A stretch of DNA of 64,000 bases from Spinellus fusiger (lineage: Eukaryota; Mucoromycota; Mucoromycetes; Mucorales; Phycomycetaceae). Where the stretch lies: NCBI GenBank assembly GCA_025094145.1, contig JALLLS010000017.1, positions 310,001 through 374,000 on the forward strand. The letters are read 5' to 3'. The notes under the pieces are model-generated. The model had not been told where the DNA came from. It saw only the letters and a program-made list of their open reading frames with translations, and ran no database searches. The number at the start of each line of letters is the position of its first letter. The stretch's first letter is position 1. Positions 58,292 through 64,000 of the stretch are shown here, in pieces. The position numbers and the translations under genes are program-made.

Positions 58292-59951
58292 CTAGGAAGA
58301 AGTGGATCCAGAATCCCCCATGCCCCATGCCCACCGAATACGCCCACTCTTGCTGTACACGTATTCAAACTGATGGTGGAGCACAAACTCAACAATAATC
58401 CAACAATTCACAATAAAGAACAAAAGACTAGATAGCCAGAGAGAGAAAAAGGTATTCTGACCAAGGAACTCCAGTTGATAAGCAAATTGAAGCCATAGAC
58501 CCTAATTTCAATGCCTGTCTTAACCAACCTACACACCAACACAAAAAAAAAGGCACTTACTTGACTTGCCACCCAAGCCAACACAAGACTCAATCCTTTC
58601 CATCGAAATGAGAGGCCTGTGGATGGAAGAATAAGAGGGAAAAGAGAGATGTACCACATAAAATACTAGGATGGTATGTATTAGTATCCATATTTTACAG
58701 TCTCTGTTTCTTCATAAACACACACACACGCAGAGAGAGAGAGAGAGAGTAGAGAGAGAATAGACAGGTAGATAGACAATTTACCTGTGAGGTGCAGACT
58801 TTGTTAAATGTAACAAATACAAATGTCTGCAGGAAACAAGCAAAGAACAGATCTTTTCCAAAGGCTACACCTACAGTCGCCACCAATGCCATTTGAGGCA
58901 CAAACGTAGCCACTCCCAGTAGTTTTCCTGCAATAGGAGCATCAAAGGCAAGGTACATTTGATAGAACCAAACAGAGAAGTTGTGACGGTGGTCTTTGCG
59001 TGTAATATGGTACAGATACGTGTGCTGAAGGAACTCATCGCCATAACTGGGCCATAAGAAGAAGGTTATCCCACTGATCCCACTGATCTTATGGATCTTA
59101 TGGATCATCCTCTCCTCCTCTCAATGTATCTTAACCTACCCTTGGTACATCATCCATGTCACGATTAAGAAGAACCCACCACTAATGAGACCAAATAGAA
59201 TACGTATGGGCGACAAAAAAGACACGCATTGGTAGAGAGTCGCTTGGACCATGTTCCTCACTCTCTTTGTGACTGTGTCCATAGTATCCAGGGGCTGTTC
59301 TGAAGGCACCTCGGACTCCTTCAAGAGATGCAGAAGAGCAAGACGCATGTGTTGATAAGGCCAGATGATCTGTGGCCACTCTACAGGATCTCCATACCTT
59401 TCGTCCAATAGAAAGAGAAGGGGAAGGGTGTAGATGATAGGGTATATCTTAAAGTGCACCGATAGACCAAACACACAACACCCAGCATAGAATTGGCGGA
59501 TCATGATCAAATAGAATGACCCAAGCACCATGACTGCCAACAAGGATTCTGCATTCCCCCGTGTGGATATATTAGCCACCATAGGATTTAACAGCCAAAG
59601 GGCGTCCAACCAAAGGGCCTTTTGACTGGGCATTCCACGCAGCACTAGGATACGGTGAATAAGATAGCCGACGACAATATCAGCTGCAGCAAACAAACAC
59701 TTTCCAAACCCCTTGAAGAGAAAGATGTTTGGCGTCAAAACAATAGACAGAAGGGGTGTGTAGCGGTAGGTGGCTCGTTCGTAGGGAGATGACCCCAGGG
59801 TTACAAAGCGGGCAGCATCCGTAAAAACAACATAATCAATATCAGTGTACTTGACAGTGAGGTGTGTATCCTGCCATTCTCCATAGAGCAACAAAACGAC
59901 ACGCAATAGACACGCTACAACAGCAAGGGTTTTGAAGGAGAACCAGTCCAT
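58292..59951 (-). CDS. GPI14: GPI mannosyltransferase 1 (PIG-M/GPI14)
   Basis: Four exons on the minus strand: 59140-59951, 58785-59046, 58561-58665, 58292-58501, totalling 463 codons in frame (462 residues). The lumenal signature YTDIDYVVFTDAARFVTLG holds the DxD-type catalytic acids, followed by SPYERATYRYTPLL. Many membrane segments follow, with SVHFKIYPIIY, DEFLQHTYLYHITRKDHRHNFS, FVTFNKVCTSQYF and LEFLGQNTFF. This ER enzyme adds the first mannose to the GPI anchor precursor from dolichol-phosphate-mannose. It normally works with a PIG-X/Pbn1 partner. Start: first ATG of the frame (MDWFSFKTLAVV). The 93-nt first intron contains short direct repeats. Confidence 0.93.
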
Positions 59952-60078
59952 AAAATAAAACAAAAAGAAAGCATGGCCTATCCACTCGCCCACGCCTTGG
60001 AGAGAATGTCAGTCACAGGTGTTCATTTCCTGGGCTGTGGCTACTGTCCCTACACCCTCCTCCACAGCCATAGGACTG

Positions 60079-60262
60079 CTTTTATTGTGTGGGTGTGTGG
60101 GTGTGGGTGTGGGTGTGGTGTGGGTGTAGGTGTGGGTGTGGGTGACTGAGCGTGTGACTGAGTGTGTGACTGAATGTGGGTATGTGCCTAACCTATGCCT
60201 ATGCTTCTATCTGTGCCTGTGCCTGTGCCTATGCCTATGCCTATGCCTATGCCTTCTCGACG
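60079..60262 (+). repeat. GTGTGGG-rich and CTATGC tandem repeats in a divergent promoter
   Basis: About 60079-60150 is an imperfect array of GTGTGGG/GGTGTGGGT units, strongly G-rich on the plus strand. It is followed by GTGACTGAGT repeats (to about 60175) and GTGCCTATGC/CTATGC repeats (60205-60255). It lies between the start codons of PIG-M (59951, minus) and mS35 (60361, plus). Confidence 0.8.
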
Positions 60263-60360
60263 TCACACCCTATCCACATTCAATCTCCGTTGTTTATCCA
60301 AAGGACCCTTCTTTCGTCTCGATCCCTTTTTCTTCTTCATTATTGAGCAACTCTTGAGCA

Positions 60361-61140
60361 ATGATAGCCAGTCGTCTCTACTCCTCGGTTGGCGTCCGTC
60401 ACCCTGCACAGACCACCCTTCGCTCTATTTCAACCTCCTGTCATGTGGCAGCAGGTCGACAAATGACACGCCAAAGAAAAGCAGAGAAGAAATACGACGT
60501 TAGCCACATGGAAAAGTTCAACTTTGATGATCAGACAACCATTGGACACAATCTGTTTGACAATATTAGAGAAATCCGTCACTACCTAAGAATGACCAAC
60601 TATGAGCTTCCCAAGCTGAACGGTGAGTTGAGTCGTTGTTGTTGTTATCTTAATCATTGGAGAGACAAGACTCATCACACATTTTTTTCCTGGTTGGGTC
60701 TAGCCTTTGCCAAACCATTTGTGCCTCCCACACCCACTCAGATTCTCAAGTTCAAGTCACACACTTACTTGGGAGAAGGCCACCCTACAGAGCGCAAGGC
60801 TGTCTTGTCAGTGAAGGTGGCTGATCTTGAGCTGACAGAAGAACAGCGACACAAATTCCTGCTGTTGAGTGGATCACGGTACCATGTGGATACGGACGAG
60901 TTGATCCTGTCCAGTGAGAAATTCAACCAGCGAAAACAGAACAAAAAGTTCTTGTTGGATACACTTGGAGCACTGTTGAAGGAATCAAAGGTAAATTCAT
61001 TGAGGGGAGATTGGGGAGATGGCTAAATAGATTAGGATTCAACCGACACATTTGCAGACATTCCCCTTTTACTGCGCAAGCCAAAGAAGAGACTGGAGTT
61101 TCCAAAGGCATGGGAGCGTCCTTCTCAGGTGCAAGAGTAA
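60361..61140 (+). CDS. RSM24: Mitochondrial small ribosomal subunit protein mS35 (Rsm24)
   Basis: Three exons, 60361-60622, 60704-60990, 61036-61140, give 217 residues. The N-terminus (MIASRLYSSVGVRHPAQTTL) looks like a mitochondrial presequence. The conserved domain reads LKFKSHTYLGEGHPTERKAV, ELTEEQRHKFLLLSGSRY, LSSEKFNQRKQNKKFLLDTL and DSTDTFADIPLLLRKPKKR, as in mS35. The last intron must end at GATTAG|GATTC (45 nt): a downstream CAG acceptor would break the frame, while this one restores the family's DTFxDIPL segment. The product is a structural component of the mitoribosome small subunit. The stop lies 148 bp from the end of the convergent GH17 gene. Confidence 0.9.
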
Positions 61141-61288
61141 TAAAAAGGCATACACGACTAGACTCTCCTCCGTTGCAAAGTTCATTTTATTTGTATTTAC
61201 ACCTCTTGGTACGTAGGAAAGGAGAAGAAAGGAGAAGAAAGAACAGTGTGTGTGTGTTCTTTTTTTTCTTTTCTCTCTCTCTCTCTCT

Positions 61289-62364
61289 TTAGCAGGGGTT
61301 TTGGAGGGTAGAGAGAGAAATAGCACTCTTGAGGGTGGTGTTGGGATAGAGCAAACCCCAGGTGGCTTCTACACCCGTGTGATAAGGCTCATCTTTGGCA
61401 GAGAACCAGAAGAGATCAATGTTGCGCTGTTTGGTAATGCAAAGGACCTTGGAAAGATACCTACCCAACCCACCAAGACATACATGCATGAATTTTCTTT
61501 TTCTTTTTCTTTTTCTTCTCTGTAACCTACAATGCTTGATTCTCGGGTGAGGCAATAGAAGCACCGAAATTACCACCACCAGCAGGCCATCCTGTCTCGG
61601 AGATTCTCACTGGTTTTCCTTGAGAAATAGTCTTCACATAGTCATAGTGGCTCATGAGGGTGGCAGCACCCTGCTCTACTGTCACGCCCTCCCAGTACCT
61701 AAAGAAAAGAATAAGCTATACTGTAGGAAAGAGAAAAAGTACTTACGGGAAAGCATTCCTATCCACACGCATACATCACAGCACAGCACAGCACAGCACA
61801 TACAAAGACTGATGAATACTGATGGAGAAGAGTGCCTAGAAAATAGACTTACATCATAACAAAGTCCACTTGTTGAATGACATTAGGAGGCAGTTTGTAG
61901 TATACATCTGCATTTGTGACTTGAACACCCTTGGGCCCAAGGATGGCCTTGACCTTTTGGATATAGGCAGCCAGTGAGTCTGCATCTGTGTCTCCACGGT
62001 ACAGGACCTCTGAGCCTACAATGGCAGCCTCTACATTCTCAAGACTGTATTGGCTGGTGATGTCTGCCAATGCCTTTAATTCACTATCAAATGTCTCTGG
62101 ACGATCAATCCACAGACCCAGATAGAGATGGAGACCCACAGCCTGAGATGCCTGAAGTGCCAATGCACCTTGGTTGCAGACAGACAGAGAGAAGATACGA
62201 AGGCGTTGTGTGTAGGGCTTGAGGGCACGGAAGTCATTGGTGATTTCCTCGAGACTGGGACACTTGGTCTGATCAATGCCATAGTCCAGTCCATAGAAAT
62301 ACTGTGCATTCACGGTGGCTGCCACCACTGCAAAAGTAAGCGCTGTCCAACGAGAAAAGAGCAT
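61289..62364 (-). CDS. Secreted GH17 glucan 1,3-beta-glucosidase-like protein
   Basis: Four exons on the minus strand: 61853-62364, 61747-61758, 61531-61698, 61289-61460, giving 287 residues. A 20-residue signal peptide (MLFSRWTALTFAVVAATVNA) precedes the catalytic domain, with FYGLDYGIDQTKCPS at its start. The proton donor is Glu119 (VGSEVLYRG), the nucleophile Glu209 (VRISETGWP), and FWFSAKDEPYH lies near the end. GH17 enzymes such as Bgl2 cleave and remodel cell-wall beta-1,3-glucan. Exon 2 is a 12-nt microexon that restores MNAFPYWEG across the junctions; without it the conserved segment would lose residues. Exon 3 ends before an in-frame TAG. Confidence 0.9.
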
Positions 62365-62772
62365 TATGGGGACGTGTGGAGATTCCGTTTTGTTAATTCG
62401 TCAGTGCTTTTATACCCTTTCTCTCTCTCTCAGCACTGATCCCATACTCGGCTACTCTTCTTATTGTCCATTGGGTCGAATCCATCGACGCTTACTGGAT
62501 GGGTTCCACAGCCGAACACTTTTTTTTTTCTTTTTCTTTTTTTCTTTTTTTCTTTTTCTTATTTTAAGCAGGCGACAGTCTTTCTTCATAAGCAACCCCC
62601 TCCATTGACAACTAGCAGGCATTGTCGTGTGCTACCATGCAAAGGAGGAGTGACGTGGACATAAGGAGGACCCTTTCTATGTTTCTTTTCTTTTTTTCCT
62701 TCTCTCTGCCAAAGACACTTTGCACTCTCTTTTTCTTATCCACTAAAAAAGTCCCTTGCTATCCAAACGAGT
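62365..62772. other. Intergenic region with T/C-rich tracts
   Basis: Divergent promoter between GH17 (minus) and the next plus-strand gene. It has a TTTTATACCC TATA-like box near 62408 in minus-strand sense and long pyrimidine runs at 62518-62560. No gene is seen. Confidence 0.5.
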
Positions 62773-63529
62773 ATGCTCAATGCTTTAAAAAGGGCAGTCC
62801 AAGCAAGGGGGTTCAGTCGCAGTCACTCTAATCTTCTAGACTACCTCACCCACTTCCCACTAAGAAATAACACTGAGCTTGGTCAACTCAAGTCTATGGT
62901 AGAGTTCTATGGCCGATGGTTATTGACAGTAACAAGAATTACAGGTGAGGATGAAGTGTAGGCCTGCACTAAGACAGAAACCACCTCTCTACTCTGTACT
63001 GTGCTCTGTACTGTGCTCTGTACTGTGCTCTGTACTGTGCTCTATGCTCTCTACTCTATGCTCCCTACTCTCTACTCCATACTCTCCACTACACTAGACG
63101 GGGTTGCACTAGACCCTACCCCAGAGACAGACAGCCTATCAGAAGGTGCCTCTGTGGGCTCTGGTTCTTCCGAGGGTCCTGTAGATACACCCAGCATACA
63201 CTCCTCAGACTCTCCACACGTCTACTATGACCACCCACAAGTAATGACTCTACATTAGTATAGAAACAAGAAAATAAGAAAGAGAAAAAGAAAAAAAAAG
63301 GAAACTTGTGCTACTTAAAAACATCTCTTTCTTTTTCTTTTTTCTTCTTTTTCTCTAGTTCAGCCTGTGTTATGCTGCAGAGATTCCTACCAACAGTGTA
63401 TGGGAAGCAGAAGAAGGCACCGAGGAAGACGCTTCTACGTCATACTATCACACTGCACTGAGTGATGTCTATTCCACCTGTCTTGACCGTCCCCTCCCGT
63501 CCTGCGAAAAGAGAAAGACGCTTTGTTAG
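62773..63529 (+). CDS. Unrecognised 161-residue protein
   Basis: Three exons, 62773-62944, 63098-63240, 63359-63529, join in phase. I do not recognise the family. The first exon gives MLNALKRAVQARGFSRSHSN and a helical stretch LGQLKSMVEFYGRWLLTVTR. The middle is acidic, Ser/Pro-rich and probably disordered (SEGASVGSGSSEGPVDTPSI). The last exon is acidic then Tyr/Ser-rich, ending KRKTLC. The first intron (153 nt) holds about five tandem CTCTGTACTGTG-type units. Exon phases support a real gene; the start is the first ATG. It lies 170 bp upstream of SRP9 on the same strand. Confidence 0.55.
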
Positions 63530-63699
63530 TGTTGTCTGTTGTCTGTTGTCCAATGCATTCCACGTGGGGTGGGAGGCCAAATACATTGTCTGTTCATAGT
63601 ACGTCATGCTTCTTGTCACATGATTTGATGTCAAGGTGGCTCGACTGTTTTCCTCTTCTTTTTGTTCTTCTTTTCTGTTTTTCCACTCCAAGTTCTGTC

Positions 63700-64000
63700 A
63701 TGTATATCTGTCAGTGGGATGAGTTTCAAAAGGCGTGTGAGGAGCTCTATGTTCAGTCTCCAGACACTGTAGGTGCCATAGACATAGGGTGGACTCTTCT
63801 TTCTCTTTCTCTTTTCTTTCTCTTTTTAATCCTACTGCAATAGACACGGTATGTGAGTCAGTTCCGTCGTGTGGATGGAGAGTTGGTGCTCAAGGTCACT
63901 GACGATAGAACGGTAAGGGGGCTGTTACAGAGAGTCCAGGTGCTGATGGAGGGCGACAGGTGATCAAGTTCAAGACACAACAGGCGTCAGATTTAAAAAA
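63700..64000 (+). CDS. SRP9: Signal recognition particle 9-kDa subunit (SRP9), 5' part
   Basis: Exons 63700-63768, 63844-63912 and 63960-64000 (cut by the window end) join in phase. The protein reads MYICQWDEFQKACEELYVQS, then RYVSQFRRVDGELVLKVTDD and VIKFKTQQASDLKK, which matches SRP9: a W.EF helix followed by the Y..K.RY...dG.L.LKVTDD..C..YKT strands. SRP9 pairs with SRP14 on the Alu domain of SRP RNA and slows translation elongation. The remaining C-terminal helix is outside the window. Confidence 0.88.

Noticed and set aside
60991..61058. Frameshift in mS35 when the CAG acceptor before 61059 is used
   Set aside because: An upstream GATTAG acceptor restores both the frame and the conserved segment, so there is no lesion.

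Overview
The window is AT-rich fungal nuclear DNA. The case for a fungus rests on a chitin synthase-family protein, a secreted GH17 glucanase, a Pho85-type cyclin, a GPI mannosyltransferase, a Rok1-type helicase and a LUC7-type U1 snRNP protein. Introns are short (about 39-95 nt) with G|GTRAGT-like donors and TAG/CAG acceptors. Dense Tc1/mariner copies and L1-like LINEs suggest an early-diverging fungus, most likely Mucoromycota; that placement is inference, with no rRNA or other marker here.

Layout. 1-516: 5' end of an adenylate-forming enzyme gene (minus). 1.6-10.7 kb: transposon graveyard, with two 1.32-kb Tc1-like copies in inverted orientation, a 389-bp-arm palindrome split at its exact centre by a Tc1-like element, a further Tc1-like element at the palindrome's edge, and an LTR-like repeat. 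10.7-13.6 kb: broken L1-like LINE. 13.7-22.9 kb: host gene cluster on the plus strand (ICMT-like methyltransferase, LUC7, Pho85-type cyclin, divergent chitin synthase). 22.95-28.16 kb: LINE with a 15-bp target duplication, followed by a Tc1-like element. 29.6-32.0 kb: ROK1/DDX52 helicase, 13 exons. 32.5-33.5 kb: Tc1 remnant and LTR. 33.8-37.1 kb: CDC16/APC6 homolog (minus) with four apparent frameshifts. 37-57 kb: gene-free block with a second LINE family (one 5.2-kb copy, an internally deleted copy, two tail fragments), several Tc1 copies and a 638-bp inverted repeat enclosing 1.94 kb with no gene. 57.6-64.0 kb: compact gene cluster (small membrane protein, PIG-M/GPI14, mitoribosomal mS35, GH17 glucanase, a protein I do not recognise, SRP9 cut by the window end).

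The host genes are unrelated housekeeping functions and show no operon-like logic. Exon structures were derived by hand from splice signals, phase continuity and family conservation; they close in frame for LUC7 (9 exons), ROK1 (13), GH17 (4), PIG-M (4), mS35 (3) and the small membrane protein (3). The most unusual content is the mobile DNA architecture: palindromes, nested and tandem insertions, and nonsense changes that mostly look like C-to-T transitions. I found no CRISPR array, rRNA or tRNA gene, and no clear new multi-gene system.
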